From assembly GCA_963678275.1 (NCBI GenBank), contig OY782765.1, forward strand, positions 4,960,001 through 5,024,000: 64,000 nucleotides of DNA, written 5' to 3'. The translations under genes and the position numbers were made by a program. The stretch is from G963677445 sp963678275 (GTDB taxonomy: Bacteria; Bacteroidota; Ignavibacteria; Ignavibacteriales; Melioribacteraceae). The first letter of the stretch is position 1. Each line of letters starts with the position of its first letter. This document shows, one piece after another, positions 8,261-18,286 of the stretch. The notes under the pieces are model-generated. The model was not told the origin of the DNA, ran no database searches, and saw only the letters and a list, made by a program, of their open reading frames with translations.

Positions 8261-10051
8261 TTATTTTAAAAGCATCATTTTTTTTGTTTTAATCTTTCCG
8301 TTGAAAGAGAGGGAGCTGATGTAAATTCCGCTGGCGAGGTTTTTGCCATTGAAGCTGAATTCATAGCTGCCGCCATCAAATGAGCCATTAGCGAGTGTGG
8401 CGACTTTTTCACCCTTGATGCTATACACAACCAGGTTTACCTCTCCGGCTTCCGGAATGAAGAATCTTACCTTTGTTTCAGGGTTAAAGGGATTCGGGTA
8501 GTTCTGGACTATTTCGAATCTGAAGTCATCAGAAAATAAATCTGATATATTTATTGAAATGATATCGGAATATGCGAATGATCCGTCGGTATCAATCGGC
8601 TTCAGTCTGTAATAAACCAGGTCGGTGATATCACTTTTATCATCAATAATATCATTATACTGATAATCTTTTGGTGAATCACTGTTTCCAAATCCTTCAA
8701 CAAACCCTACCGGTTTGAAATTATGACCATCAAATGAACGTTCGATCCAGAATCCGTAATTATCCAGTTCAGTTTCAGTTCTCCATCTTAGTATCGCGCT
8801 GCCCGAACCAGCCGGTTCCGCGGTGAAGGAGATCAGTTCTATAGGAAAGGGATTATCGGTATCCTCCACCGATGCTATATGGGATGCGGGAGTGCTGCCA
8901 TCAACCAGTGTAAAATTTCCGCCGACATACATTTTGCCGGTTTCGGGGGCTATTACCAGACTGCGCACCAAATTATTCGTTCCGCTGCCTATCGCCGACC
9001 ACGCGCTTCCATTCCATCTGGCCACCCGGTTAACGGTAGTTCCTCCGGCGGTAGTAAAACCACCCCCCGCGTAAATATTTGATCCGTAAGAATCGATGCT
9101 GTAAACATAGCTATTCATACCGCTGCCCAGCGCTGACCAGGAGCTTCCGTTCCACCTGGCGATATAATTAGCTGAAGAACCTCCCGCGGTGGTAAATTCG
9201 CCACCCGCGTAAAGGTCGCTTCCATCGATTAAAATTGACCTGACAGTGCCGCCTGTTCCACTGAAAAGAACCGACCATGAAGTTCCGTTCCATTTGGCAA
9301 TTCTATAGGCATTTATACCATTAACGTAAGTAAAACTGCCGCCGATATAAATATTGCTTCCATCACCGGCAACAGTATAAACCGTGTTATTAGCGCCGCT
9401 GCCAAGAGGCCACCATTCGCTTCCATCCCACCTTGCTATGAAGTTCACTGTTTTACCACCGGCAGTAGTAAAGTTACCCCCGGCAAAAACATCACTGCCA
9501 TTAACCGCGATGCCATAAACAGAACCATTCATTCCGCCGCCTAAAGAGGACCAGCTGCTCCCATTCCATTTAGCGATGTAGTTTCTTGTGGCTCCTCCGG
9601 CAGTTGTAAACGCGCCGCCCACATAAACATCACTGCCGCTTACCGCGATGGCGTAAACAGTGTTATTCAATCCCTGGGTTAAAGCCGACCAGGAACTTCC
9701 ATTCCATTTGGCTATTCTGTAGGCGGAACTTCCCCCGGCGGTAACAAAATCCCCCCCAACGTAAATATTGCTGCCACTTGCCGCTACAGCATATATGGCA
9801 TTGTTGTTTACACCGGAAGAGAGAGCTGCCCAGGTTGTTGTTTCGGTTGAATTCGGACCGTTTGGTTTTTCAGCAATCTCTTTATTCTGCCCGTTTCGGG
9901 ATATTCGTGAATTTTCCTGAAGATTATTCGCGATGTTTTGAAATAATGTTTCACCTTCATTATCATCAGTGTCTATGTTAATATTCCCGGCGTATATCCC
10001 TGTATTGATTAACAATATCATCGCCATTATAAAAATACATACGTGTCTCAT
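8261..10051 (-). CDS. Secreted seven-repeat propeller protein with T9SS sorting domain
   Basis: A 596-residue exported protein. The ATG at 10051 is chosen because GGAG precedes it and the signal peptide (MRHVCIFIMAMILLINTGIYA) starts there; an in-frame upstream ATG at 10096 would add 15 charged residues. After the leader come seven repeats of about 43 residues ending in variants of ARWNGSSWSALGSG, each with a VYVGGxFTTAGG core. That pattern suggests a seven-bladed beta-propeller. A fibronectin-like stretch (PIELISFTAEPAG) and a C-terminal type A T9SS sorting domain (NYPNPFNPETK to KKMMLLK) follow. The likely location is the cell surface. The ligand is unknown. Confidence 0.88.
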   Translation of the reverse strand: MRHVCIFIMAMILLINTGIYAGNINIDTDDNEGETLFQNIANNLQENSRISRNGQNKEIAEKPNGPNSTETTTWAALSSGVNNNAIYAVAASGSNIYVGGDFVTAGGSSAYRIAKWNGSSWSALTQGLNNTVYAIAVSGSDVYVGGAFTTAGGATRNYIAKWNGSSWSSLGGGMNGSVYGIAVNGSDVFAGGNFTTAGGKTVNFIARWDGSEWWPLGSGANNTVYTVAGDGSNIYIGGSFTYVNGINAYRIAKWNGTSWSVLFSGTGGTVRSILIDGSDLYAGGEFTTAGGSSANYIARWNGSSWSALGSGMNSYVYSIDSYGSNIYAGGGFTTAGGTTVNRVARWNGSAWSAIGSGTNNLVRSLVIAPETGKMYVGGNFTLVDGSTPASHIASVEDTDNPFPIELISFTAEPAGSGSAILRWRTETELDNYGFWIERSFDGHNFKPVGFVEGFGNSDSPKDYQYNDIIDDKSDITDLVYYRLKPIDTDGSFAYSDIISINISDLFSDDFRFEIVQNYPNPFNPETKVRFFIPEAGEVNLVVYSIKGEKVATLANGSFDGGSYEFSFNGKNLASGIYISSLSFNGKIKTKKMMLLK

Positions 10052-10114
10052 ACGTGCTCCATAATTATCTATTGCCTTAAAATCGTTGTCTTTCACTAAT
10101 TTTTCGTCATCTGT

Positions 10115-12940
10115 TTACTTTTGAAGCATCATCTTCCTGGTTTTAATCTTTCCGTTGAAAGAGAGGGAGCTGATGTAAATTCCGCTGGCGAGGTTTTTGC
10201 CATTGAAGGTGAATTCATAGCTGCCGCCATCTAATCGGCCATTAGCCAGTGAGGTGACTTTTTCGCCGGTAATGTTATATACGACCAGGCTGACATTACC
10301 CGCGTCGGGAATTGAAAATCTGATTTTGGTTTCCGGGTTGAATGGATTGGGGTAATTCTGTTCCAGCGCGAAATCTGTCGGGACAGCCTCTATCGATTTA
10401 GTTTCAGAATAGCTGAAATTTCCATCAAAATCAATCTGTTTTAAGCGGTAATCATATTGAATGCCGGGGAGAGAAGTTTGATCGCGGAAACTGTATTTTG
10501 CAGTTTCACTGCTTGTGCCTTTACCGCCGACAAAAGCAAGTTTGCTGAATCTTTCCCCCGCGGCTTTTCTTTCAATCTCAAATCCGTAGTTATTGGTTTC
10601 AGTGGCAGTCTGCCATTCAAGGAGGATATCGCCGCCGGAAACAGAAACATTAAATGATGTAAGTTCAACCGGAATGATCTGGTTGAGGTCGAATTTGAAT
10701 GACGACACACCATAAGTGCCGGCCAGAAGTGTGCGGCTCGGCTGATGAACCTCAAGACCTGTTACAGGAACATTAGGCATGCCATTATTCATATTAAGCC
10801 AGAAAGCTCCGTCATCGAGAGAATAAAAAATTCCTGTATCGGTTCCGACAAACAATCTTCCCTGGAACTGGGGATCCTGCGCGATGCAGTTCACAGGCAT
10901 ATCGGGCAGATTGGAAGTTATATCTGTCCAGTCGGTTCCGAGGTTGGTTGACTTAAGCACGTGAGGTGTTCTCTCATCCCAGCGGAAACCGGAACAGGTA
11001 ACATAAATTGTATTTTCATCAAATTCATCTGTCATTACCCTCGTAATCCACCTGTCGGGCAGTCCGGCAGTTATATCAAACCAGTCTCCGCCGCCATCGG
11101 GTGAAATATGTACTTTGCCATCATCACTTCCGGCAATAACTATCTGCGGATTAACGTTGGAAATATCAATTGTTGAAAGGGTATGAAATGTTGATCCGTC
11201 ATCACCTTTTGTAAGATCGCCGCTGACCGCGGTCCAGCTATTTCCTTTGTTTGTGGTTTTCCAAATACGGTAGGTGCCGAAGTAAAGTATTGAAGGATTT
11301 TCAGGATGCATGGCAAGGGGTGATGACCAGTTCCTGCGGTCGGAGCCCATATCACCGGCTATATAATCGAACCACGTTCCCCCATTTGTCGATCTGTGAA
11401 GTTCTCCCCACTGGTATTCGGCATAAATAGTATTGGGATCGGTATGATCGACGAGAGTGTAAAAGCCGTCGCCGCCGAGAATAACTTCAAAGTCATCGAG
11501 GTTTCCGGTCAGAGTCCGGATTGTGCTGTTATCCTGTGTGCCGCCATATATTCTTTCGGGATTCTGGTAATCCATTGAAATAGCGTAATACTGGGTCAGC
11601 GGGAGAGTATTGATTTTATTCCAGCTTGAGCCACCGTTTAAACTCGCGTAAAGACCGCCGTCATTTCCTTCATAAATTTTACCGGTGATTCTGTCAAAAC
11701 ACATCGCGTGATGATCGACATGCATTTCATCCCCGTTCGATTGCCAGGAGGTTCCCCCGTTGGTTGTGCGGTAATTATAGACTCCCATCACATAAACAAT
11801 ATTTTCATTCTGCGGGCTTACCCTTACCTGGCCGAAATACCATCCGAAGTTGCTGTTCATTCCGCTTAAGGCCCAGTCGCTTGTCTGGTTCCAGTTATCT
11901 CCTCCGTTGGTCGTTTTATAAACTTCAACTTCATAATTGGTCAGATCGTAGAAAGTATAGAGCACATCGGGATTCGATTCGGCAATTGCGATGCCAATGC
12001 GTCCGACATTTACTCCGGTTGGCAATCCGCTGGTGAGTTCAAACCAGTTATCCCCGCCGTCGGTAGATTTGTAAACACCTGATGTCGGGCCGAAAGAACG
12101 TCTGTAATTCAGGCCTCTCATTCTTTCCCACATAGTGGCGTACCAGGTATTCGCGTCCTGGGGATGCTGAATAAGATCAACAGCGGCGGTGGAATCTGTC
12201 AGGAAAAGTTTTCTCTGCCAGGTTGCTCCCCCATCTGTACTTTTGTAAACGCCCCTGGTTTCATTGGGACTAAAAAGAGTTCCGCAGGCGGCTGTAAGAA
12301 CATTCTGCGAATTCGAGTGATCAACTACTATTCTGCCAATATATCCTGATTCCTCAAGTCCGATATGGCTCCAGGAATTGCCGGCGTTAGTCGATTTATA
12401 AAGGCCCATACCGAGGAAACTGAAGCTGGAAGCGTTTGCTTCTCCGGTGCCGGCGTAAAGAACATTTTCATCATTCGGATCAATCGCTATATCGCCGACT
12501 GAAATAACAGGCACGTCGGTGAAAACATTGCTCCATGAGGCTCCTTCATCCACCGATTTATAAATGCCTCCCGACGCGGCCGCCACATAAACTACCGAGC
12601 TATTTGAGGGGGACATTTCAATATCGGTTATCCTTCCCCCGATGTTGGTCGGGCCCGATTGTATCCATTCACCAGTAAGCTCATTTGCCTTCGCGATAAG
12701 TTTTCCCGATTCTTTCATCGCTTCGAGATAGGATTCCTGCTTAATTATTCCATGCGGATAACTTCGCTGCCTCGCCATCCAGTCATTGGGTATTGCGCCG
12801 GGGCCTTCAAGTCCGGCAAGCCTGTAATTTTCAGGTGTATAATGCTGAACAAGTTTATTGTTTTTATTTTTATCACTTATCAGAAATATTGTTCCCGCGG
12901 TAAGAAACAAAACAAAAAGAAATGTAAGACTGTTTTTCAT
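10115..12940 (-). CDS. Secreted BNR/Asp-box propeller protein with T9SS sorting domain
   Basis: A 941-residue surface or secreted protein with a signal peptide (NSLTFLFVLFLTAGTIFLI). It carries many Asp-box/sortilin-type motifs such as YKSVDEGASWSN, YKSTDGGATWQR, YKTTNGGDNWNQ and RTTNGGTSWQ, which build one or two large beta-propellers. A PVELTSFNVSVSGG beta-domain and a T9SS type A sorting signal (NYPNPFNPETK to RKMMLQK) form the C-terminus. TGGAGAG precedes the ATG at 12940. The sorting domain is closely related at DNA level to that of the neighbouring gene, with about 68 identical bases. No hydrolase active site was recognised, so an adhesion or binding role is a guess. Confidence 0.9.
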   Translation of the reverse strand: MKNSLTFLFVLFLTAGTIFLISDKNKNNKLVQHYTPENYRLAGLEGPGAIPNDWMARQRSYPHGIIKQESYLEAMKESGKLIAKANELTGEWIQSGPTNIGGRITDIEMSPSNSSVVYVAAASGGIYKSVDEGASWSNVFTDVPVISVGDIAIDPNDENVLYAGTGEANASSFSFLGMGLYKSTNAGNSWSHIGLEESGYIGRIVVDHSNSQNVLTAACGTLFSPNETRGVYKSTDGGATWQRKLFLTDSTAAVDLIQHPQDANTWYATMWERMRGLNYRRSFGPTSGVYKSTDGGDNWFELTSGLPTGVNVGRIGIAIAESNPDVLYTFYDLTNYEVEVYKTTNGGDNWNQTSDWALSGMNSNFGWYFGQVRVSPQNENIVYVMGVYNYRTTNGGTSWQSNGDEMHVDHHAMCFDRITGKIYEGNDGGLYASLNGGSSWNKINTLPLTQYYAISMDYQNPERIYGGTQDNSTIRTLTGNLDDFEVILGGDGFYTLVDHTDPNTIYAEYQWGELHRSTNGGTWFDYIAGDMGSDRRNWSSPLAMHPENPSILYFGTYRIWKTTNKGNSWTAVSGDLTKGDDGSTFHTLSTIDISNVNPQIVIAGSDDGKVHISPDGGGDWFDITAGLPDRWITRVMTDEFDENTIYVTCSGFRWDERTPHVLKSTNLGTDWTDITSNLPDMPVNCIAQDPQFQGRLFVGTDTGIFYSLDDGAFWLNMNNGMPNVPVTGLEVHQPSRTLLAGTYGVSSFKFDLNQIIPVELTSFNVSVSGGDILLEWQTATETNNYGFEIERKAAGERFSKLAFVGGKGTSSETAKYSFRDQTSLPGIQYDYRLKQIDFDGNFSYSETKSIEAVPTDFALEQNYPNPFNPETKIRFSIPDAGNVSLVVYNITGEKVTSLANGRLDGGSYEFTFNGKNLASGIYISSLSFNGKIKTRKMMLQK

Positions 12941-13099
12941 AATACTCTCCAGAAGTGTTAAAATAATCGAAATATTTCCTGAATAATTTATAGAAATAAT
13001 ACAGAATATTTCGGGAAACCGGACAGAAATTCAATCCGGAAACAGTGTAGAATAAGTTCCTGAATTTAACTCAATAATTATTGAAAAAACAGGGAAAAA

Positions 13100-14329
13100 T
13101 TATTTGCCGGAAATAAGATTTTTCTGAAGTCTCACAAACAAAAATAAAGCGGGAATTGTTATGGCTGTCAGAATTATCCAGAAAGTGGAAAAGCCGGCTG
13201 ATTCCGCGATATGGAAACCGAAAAGCGGTCCTGTTATATTGGTAAGCGACCACATCATCCAGTAGCGGCCTATATATTTACCGCGGTTGACGGAGGGACA
13301 GATATTCATGGCAATTGAATTATTCAGCGGAATATAGAGCATATTCCCGGAGGTCCATATCAACATAGCCAGGAACGCGAAAGTTATTGCTGCCGGAAAA
13401 AGGAAGGGGAAAAAAGAACTGCCTATAAAGACTATGCCGGCGATAACCGATGCGGAAATTTTTTTCCTCTTTTCGATGGTATGAATTATCGGCATTTCAA
13501 AAAGCGCGATAATTAGGCTGTGGGAACCGAGAATGATTCCTATTATTTTTTCATCAAAACCCCAGGCGCTTTTTAAAAAAACCGGTACGGTGTGGAACCA
13601 CTGGATAAAGATGAAACCGCCTATAAAAGTCGAAAGAAGAAACAGCGGATAGATTTCAATTTTTTTCTTTTCCGGTAAAAAGTTTTGATCTTCTTTTTTC
13701 TCCGGGCCTGGTTCCATTTTTCTAACACTGCTTTTTGCCGGTCTGAAGAGCAGAAAATATATGGCTCCGGCGAGGCATGTGGCGCCGTCAATATTAAAGA
13801 GCCAGCTATATCCGAATGATGATATAACAAAACCACCGAGAGCAGGCGCGACACTCATCCCGAGACTTATTGCGAGGCGCAGGAATGACATCGTCCGTCC
13901 GGTCTCGGAGCTGCCGACATATTTACCTGCCGCTACCATAAGAGCGGGGCGGTATGATTCACCAACCATCGAGGAGAGAAATATCATCAGCATTATGGAG
14001 CTGAAAGAACCGGCGAACTGGAGCAGAATCAAAAGAATTCCGCTTATGGAAAGGCTGAAAAAAATTACCCGGTTTTCTCCGATTTTATCGCAGAGTTTCC
14101 CGCCCGACCAGGAACCGGCCAGGGAACCGGCGCCGAAAGCCCCGGCAAGAAAACCCGCTTCACCGAGCGAAAAACCTTTTTCGGCAGTCAGGTAAACCGT
14201 AAGAAAAGGGAAAACCATCGTGCCGAGACGGTTGATAAAGGTAACGATTACAAGAAGCCAAATTTCCCGCGGATGACCTGACCAGGCATCTTTGTATAAA
14301 CTGAAGACTTTGTTGGAACTAAAACTCAT
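13100..14329 (-). CDS. MFS transporter
   Basis: A 409-residue membrane carrier with about 12 hydrophobic segments and the usual 6+6 split around a charged central loop (KMEPGPEKKEDQNFLPEKKK). The loop 2-3 signature is GGKLCDKIGENRVI, the MFS G-x-x-x-D-x-x-G-x-x pattern. It resembles YdhP/MdtH-like drug or solute exporters, but the substrate cannot be inferred. The gene stands alone. Confidence 0.88.
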   Translation of the reverse strand: MSFSSNKVFSLYKDAWSGHPREIWLLVIVTFINRLGTMVFPFLTVYLTAEKGFSLGEAGFLAGAFGAGSLAGSWSGGKLCDKIGENRVIFFSLSISGILLILLQFAGSFSSIMLMIFLSSMVGESYRPALMVAAGKYVGSSETGRTMSFLRLAISLGMSVAPALGGFVISSFGYSWLFNIDGATCLAGAIYFLLFRPAKSSVRKMEPGPEKKEDQNFLPEKKKIEIYPLFLLSTFIGGFIFIQWFHTVPVFLKSAWGFDEKIIGIILGSHSLIIALFEMPIIHTIEKRKKISASVIAGIVFIGSSFFPFLFPAAITFAFLAMLIWTSGNMLYIPLNNSIAMNICPSVNRGKYIGRYWMMWSLTNITGPLFGFHIAESAGFSTFWIILTAITIPALFLFVRLQKNLISGK

Positions 14330-14511
14330 AACAAATGTTTGGACAAATGATAATAGTGTTGCGCATTTCTAACCAGGAATTCTTTGTGTCGCTATATGAA
14401 AGGATAAACTCTTAAAAATCAATCAGATATGCTATTCCTGTGTAATTAGATATTGTGATAAATTTATTTTTTTTGTATTATAAAATAGTAAAAATTCAGG
14501 TTACGGATAGA

Positions 14512-15180
14512 ATGTTCGAAAACACATTAAATATTGGCAATGGAATTTATACTCTTCCCGAAGTGGCAAAAATCCTTCGGCTGCCATATTATAAGGTAAG
14601 CCGATGGCTCAATAAATATTGGGACCAGGGATTTGGTCAAAAGTTTCAGATGAAATATTCCTGGAGTGTTCGGAACACAAAAGCAATCGGTTTTTACACT
14701 TTAATTGAATTTTATATTTTTTATCAACTTGGGCAGGCCGGAGTTAAAACGAGCGAGTTGCTTATAGCGCATAAGGAACTTTCAGAAATTTATAAGACTC
14801 CCTATCCATTCGCGAAAAAGGAAATTTTGGAATCACTCAGGACAGATGGGAAAAAGATCTATATCTCGGAGAATGAATCCTGGCTTGCGTTAAATGGAAC
14901 TCAGCAGTTAAACCTGAGTTTTATTCAAACATTTTTTAAAAATCTTGATTTTGATAATGACTTGATGGCCTCCAGATTCTGGCCCCTGGGTAAATCAAAA
15001 GACATTGTTATTGATCCGGGACGTCAAATGGGACACCCCGTAGTTGGAAAAACTAATATTTTTCCCGAGACTATTTACAATATGCATAAATCAGGGGAGT
15101 CGGTTAAATTCATTGCTTTTACATATGATCTGAATGAAAAAGAAGTTGCTGACGCCCTGGATTACTGTCAGGCCGCATGA
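14512..15180 (+). CDS. DUF433-type antitoxin (VapB45-like)
   Basis: A 222-residue protein. The start at 14512 gives MFENTLNIGNGIYTLPEV; a GTG at 14455 would add a hydrophobic stretch not typical of the family. The N-terminus is an MerR-like helix-turn-helix (YTLPEVAKILRLPYYKVSRW). The C-terminus is a DUF433 domain (IDPGRQMGHPVVGKTNIFPE, then the helix KFIAFTYDLNEKEVADALDY). Full-length proteins of this type are antitoxins for PIN-like toxins. The stop overlaps the toxin ATG in ATGA, so translation is probably coupled. Confidence 0.85.
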   Translation: MFENTLNIGNGIYTLPEVAKILRLPYYKVSRWLNKYWDQGFGQKFQMKYSWSVRNTKAIGFYTLIEFYIFYQLGQAGVKTSELLIAHKELSEIYKTPYPFAKKEILESLRTDGKKIYISENESWLALNGTQQLNLSFIQTFFKNLDFDNDLMASRFWPLGKSKDIVIDPGRQMGHPVVGKTNIFPETIYNMHKSGESVKFIAFTYDLNEKEVADALDYCQAA

Positions 15181-15590
15181 AGATTTATATTGATGAAAAT
15201 ATGCCAACCAATCTGGCTGATGGATTAAATATACTACAAAAGCCTCTAAATATCGATTTAGAAAAGGAAATTGAAGTATGTTCAATTAAGAAAGAATTTG
15301 GAAAAGGGGCAAAAGATGAGGATTGGATTCCCGAAGCGGGAAGAACGGACGCATGTGTAATAACCCAGGATATCCGAATTCAAAGAACCAGACAACTTAA
15401 GGAACTTTATACTAATCATGGCCTGGGTATCTTTTTCTTTAAGCCTCCATCAAAAAAAGGCTATCGCTATTGGGAAATGGTTGAGATTTTAATTAAACAT
15501 TGGCAGGAAATCATAAAAATTTCCGCAAATACAACCAGACCTTTTGCTTATAAAGTAACCAGCCGGGGTAAACTGGAAAACATCAGCTGA
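15177..15590 (+). CDS. PIN-like toxin (VapC45-like)
   Basis: A 137-residue PIN-like domain protein. Acidic active-site candidates are the first strand MKIYIDENMP, the DEDW motif (AKDEDWIPEAG) and DACVITQDIRI, as expected for the PIN_10/VapC45 group of RNases. The ATGA overlap with the DUF433 antitoxin gene makes this a type II toxin-antitoxin pair. Both genes look intact, unlike the higBA and hicAB remnants elsewhere in the window. The target RNA is unknown. Confidence 0.82.
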   Translation: MKIYIDENMPTNLADGLNILQKPLNIDLEKEIEVCSIKKEFGKGAKDEDWIPEAGRTDACVITQDIRIQRTRQLKELYTNHGLGIFFFKPPSKKGYRYWEMVEILIKHWQEIIKISANTTRPFAYKVTSRGKLENIS

Positions 15591-15601
15591 TCTTCTAATC
15601 A

Positions 15602-17614
15602 TCAAAACACTTCACCAAATGTAAAAGCCATACTCATAAAACCCCCATCATACTTTCTGAAGCCGGCGTCGAGGCGCAGTTTAATTTCCCCTGAGGGAGG
15701 TAGTCCGAATCTTATTCCCATTCCCCCGGTAACCTTCGGGTGTCTGAAATCGCTGAAATTATTATCGGCGGCATCGCCGAAGTCGGTAAAAACAGCACCG
15801 GAAAAATAACTCCACAAAGGAAAGCGTAATTCAACTGTCCCGGTATAATAGTGGCTGCCCCTGTACCTGTTGTAATAATTACCCCTCATGGAATATAACC
15901 CGCCGAGTCTGTAACGGAACATATAACCGGGATCATCGGAAGAAACGCCACCCTTCAGGCGAAGCGCCAGGATAAGATCGGGTCGCCTGAAATAGCGGAA
16001 ATTACGCGCTTCAAAACCTGCCTGCCAGACATCTTTTCTTCCTTCAAGATCGCTGAATGAGGCGGGAAGATACTGAATGAATATCGCAGCGAACGTTCCG
16101 AGTCGCGTATTGGAGGGGAATATCCTGTCGCGGGTGTCATAAGAAAATGAGACGCCGGCCGCCGCGGTAAATTCATCGGGAATAAGGCGGATATCAAATT
16201 CTTTTTCACTGTTGTAATCCATGATTTTATTTTCATGGCGTGTACGGATATCCGAGAAAAATGAGAGTCTGTTTTTTTTACCGCTCCATAAACTGAATTC
16301 CGGTTTTATAAGCAGAACATCAGCGTAAACAGATTTCCCTGAATCTCTTTCCCTCGCGGCATTTCCTTCGCCGTAATAGTATTCGTAAATAGTTGAATAT
16401 TCAAGATCGCAACTGAAATCGTAAATATCTTTATAACCATAATAACCGAATGATGTAACTACCTCAAATTCACCTGAAAAAGTTACATTACTTCTCAGGT
16501 AAGAAGAGAATCCCCTGTTCCCGAGGGGATAGGTGAAAATTGCTCCTCCGACGACAAAACCTATTGTGGGATCATATCCGATAACCGGTGAAATGGCAAA
16601 ATCCCATTCTTTCATATCCGCCCCGGCCTGTTGAAAGTTTTTTCCCTGTGATCCGGTTTCCTGATAATCAGCTTCACCGGCAACGGGATATTTTGCCCAG
16701 GGCCTGAATGAGGCGAATGGCCTTTCCTTTTTAGGCAGCGCCTGAGAGATGAAATTTTCTAAAAAAGTTATATTTTTCTTTCCTTTCAGATAATCACTGC
16801 CGGAAATTATATTGTTTATTATCTCACGGTCCTTCGCGTTAGAGAGCATAATGATAATCGGATATTCACCTGAAAGTTCCAGGGTTGTTTTTGTCCTTTC
16901 ATGATCATTATCGGATGCCTTGTATCTGAAAAAAAGTGAGCTGAAACTTAAGCTGTTTTTATCGGTTCCTTCATCAAAAAAATATTTTGGTCCCATCAAA
17001 CCTCTTATAACACCCGCTGCCCCGGGATTGTATATTGACGCCATACAGGAGATTGATAAACTCAGCTCATGATTTTCATACATGTTTTTATAAAGTGACG
17101 CTATCCTGGGGGCGATTGTAATATCATTTACTTTTTTGAAACCCTGGAATAATAAAATGCCCTGTGAGGTTAAGATAGTTTTTTTTAGAAAATCTGAAGA
17201 GGCATTCCATTTTAACCACAGAACAGCATACCATGAATCATTGATCTGGTATGCGGGAAGATAATCCGCCTTATAAATTTTTTCCCGTTCCGGTATTAAC
17301 CTGTTTATTTCATCATATGTATCGGGGTCGGTTATACAATTGCCGATATCCCGATTGAATATAATAAATCTTCTGTTTGTTCCGGATGGCGCCCCTTCGC
17401 TGTATAAGCTTTGGGGAAGGGTTTTACCGATAAATATTTCCTGATTAGCGGCGCTGTTTATTAATCCGGTCAGTTCTTCCTGACTTTTAACCATGGAAAG
17501 GTCAGTCGCGTTTTCAAATATACCGAGAGCGATTAAGTCAATGAGGCGATCTTCGCTGTTTTTACTTAAAATGAAACCGCTGAATAACAGAAGAATTGCG
17601 ATTAAGTTTTTCAT
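15602..17614 (-). CDS. Outer-membrane protein with Omp85/surface-antigen barrel
   Basis: A 670-residue exported protein (leader MKNLIAILLLFSGFILS). The C-terminal half (about residues 335-670) is a bacterial surface antigen/BamA-type barrel: GYDPTIGFVVGGAIFTYPL, a run of alternating hydrophobic strands, SYDTRDRIFPSNTRLG, YRLGGLYSMRGNYYNRYRG and a terminal aromatic strand ending in F. Instead of clear POTRA repeats, the first about 320 residues form a domain I do not recognise (for example GLMGPKYFFDEG). The ATG overlaps the stop of the upstream aat gene by 4 bp. It could be a lipid- or protein-transport Omp85 relative or a patatin-less homologue. Confidence 0.8.
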   Translation of the reverse strand: MKNLIAILLLFSGFILSKNSEDRLIDLIALGIFENATDLSMVKSQEELTGLINSAANQEIFIGKTLPQSLYSEGAPSGTNRRFIIFNRDIGNCITDPDTYDEINRLIPEREKIYKADYLPAYQINDSWYAVLWLKWNASSDFLKKTILTSQGILLFQGFKKVNDITIAPRIASLYKNMYENHELSLSISCMASIYNPGAAGVIRGLMGPKYFFDEGTDKNSLSFSSLFFRYKASDNDHERTKTTLELSGEYPIIIMLSNAKDREIINNIISGSDYLKGKKNITFLENFISQALPKKERPFASFRPWAKYPVAGEADYQETGSQGKNFQQAGADMKEWDFAISPVIGYDPTIGFVVGGAIFTYPLGNRGFSSYLRSNVTFSGEFEVVTSFGYYGYKDIYDFSCDLEYSTIYEYYYGEGNAARERDSGKSVYADVLLIKPEFSLWSGKKNRLSFFSDIRTRHENKIMDYNSEKEFDIRLIPDEFTAAAGVSFSYDTRDRIFPSNTRLGTFAAIFIQYLPASFSDLEGRKDVWQAGFEARNFRYFRRPDLILALRLKGGVSSDDPGYMFRYRLGGLYSMRGNYYNRYRGSHYYTGTVELRFPLWSYFSGAVFTDFGDAADNNFSDFRHPKVTGGMGIRFGLPPSGEIKLRLDAGFRKYDGGFMSMAFTFGEVF

Positions 17615-18174
17615 TCTCTGTTTACCCCGAAAGTTGTACTGATTTTTAAGGCTTCTGAAAGAATTTTCTTGTATTCTTTAAAAGGAATTGTAACCGCGCC
17701 AAACATGCCCAGGTGGTCGGTGGGGAACTGTACATCGAGGAGAAGAAAACCGCTGCTTTCAAGATATTTTAATAAAATAGCCAGGGCAGCTTTTGAAGCC
17801 TGGCTTACTCTGGAAAACATCGATTCGCCAAAAAAAGCGCCGTTTACAGTAACACCGTATAATCCGCCGACCATTTTATCCTGCTCAAAAATTTCTACCG
17901 AGTGGATATGTCCCAGTTTATAAAGATTGTAATAGGCTTTAATGAGTTCATCTGAGATCCATGTCTCTTCTCTTGCCGCGCATTCCTTAATTACACCCAT
18001 CTGGTCGGAGTCAAAACTGAAATTAAATTTACTTTTTTTAAGAAACTGGCGCAGGGAACGGGGTATATTATAATTATCAAGGGGGATTATGGTTCTTTCA
18101 CGGGGCATATACCAATCGAGCCTGTTAAATTCATCGGCCATGGGAAATGCGCCCTGGCTGTAAAGATACAGCAT
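17611..18174 (-). CDS. aat: Leucyl/phenylalanyl-tRNA-protein transferase
   Basis: Transfers Leu or Phe from tRNA to the N-terminus of proteins in the N-degron pathway. Family motifs are YSQGAFPMAD near the start, SVEIFEQDKMVGGLYGVTVN, AFFGESMFS and SKAALAILLKYLES, then LLDVQFPTDHLGMFGA. At 187 residues it is a little short. The in-frame sequence upstream of the ATG at 18174 reads LLEESFQPEN, which fits the family's preceding helix, yet no ATG/GTG/TTG is evident there. A non-canonical start further upstream is therefore possible. It overlaps the next gene by 4 bp. Confidence 0.9.
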   Translation of the reverse strand: MLYLYSQGAFPMADEFNRLDWYMPRERTIIPLDNYNIPRSLRQFLKKSKFNFSFDSDQMGVIKECAAREETWISDELIKAYYNLYKLGHIHSVEIFEQDKMVGGLYGVTVNGAFFGESMFSRVSQASKAALAILLKYLESSGFLLLDVQFPTDHLGMFGAVTIPFKEYKKILSEALKISTTFGVNRE

Positions 18175-18286
18175 GTTTTCCGGTTGAAAGGATTCTTCTA
18201 AAAGAATGGTCTTATCCCATGAAAAAATTATTAATATATTCCAATAATAATAAAATTGGTGGAAAAACCCTCAGTGAGTAAGTTTC

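Noticed and set aside
13761..14195. 144-residue plus-strand open frame over the MFS transporter gene
   Set aside because: Pro/Arg-rich, no domain, and fully antisense to a well-supported membrane carrier.
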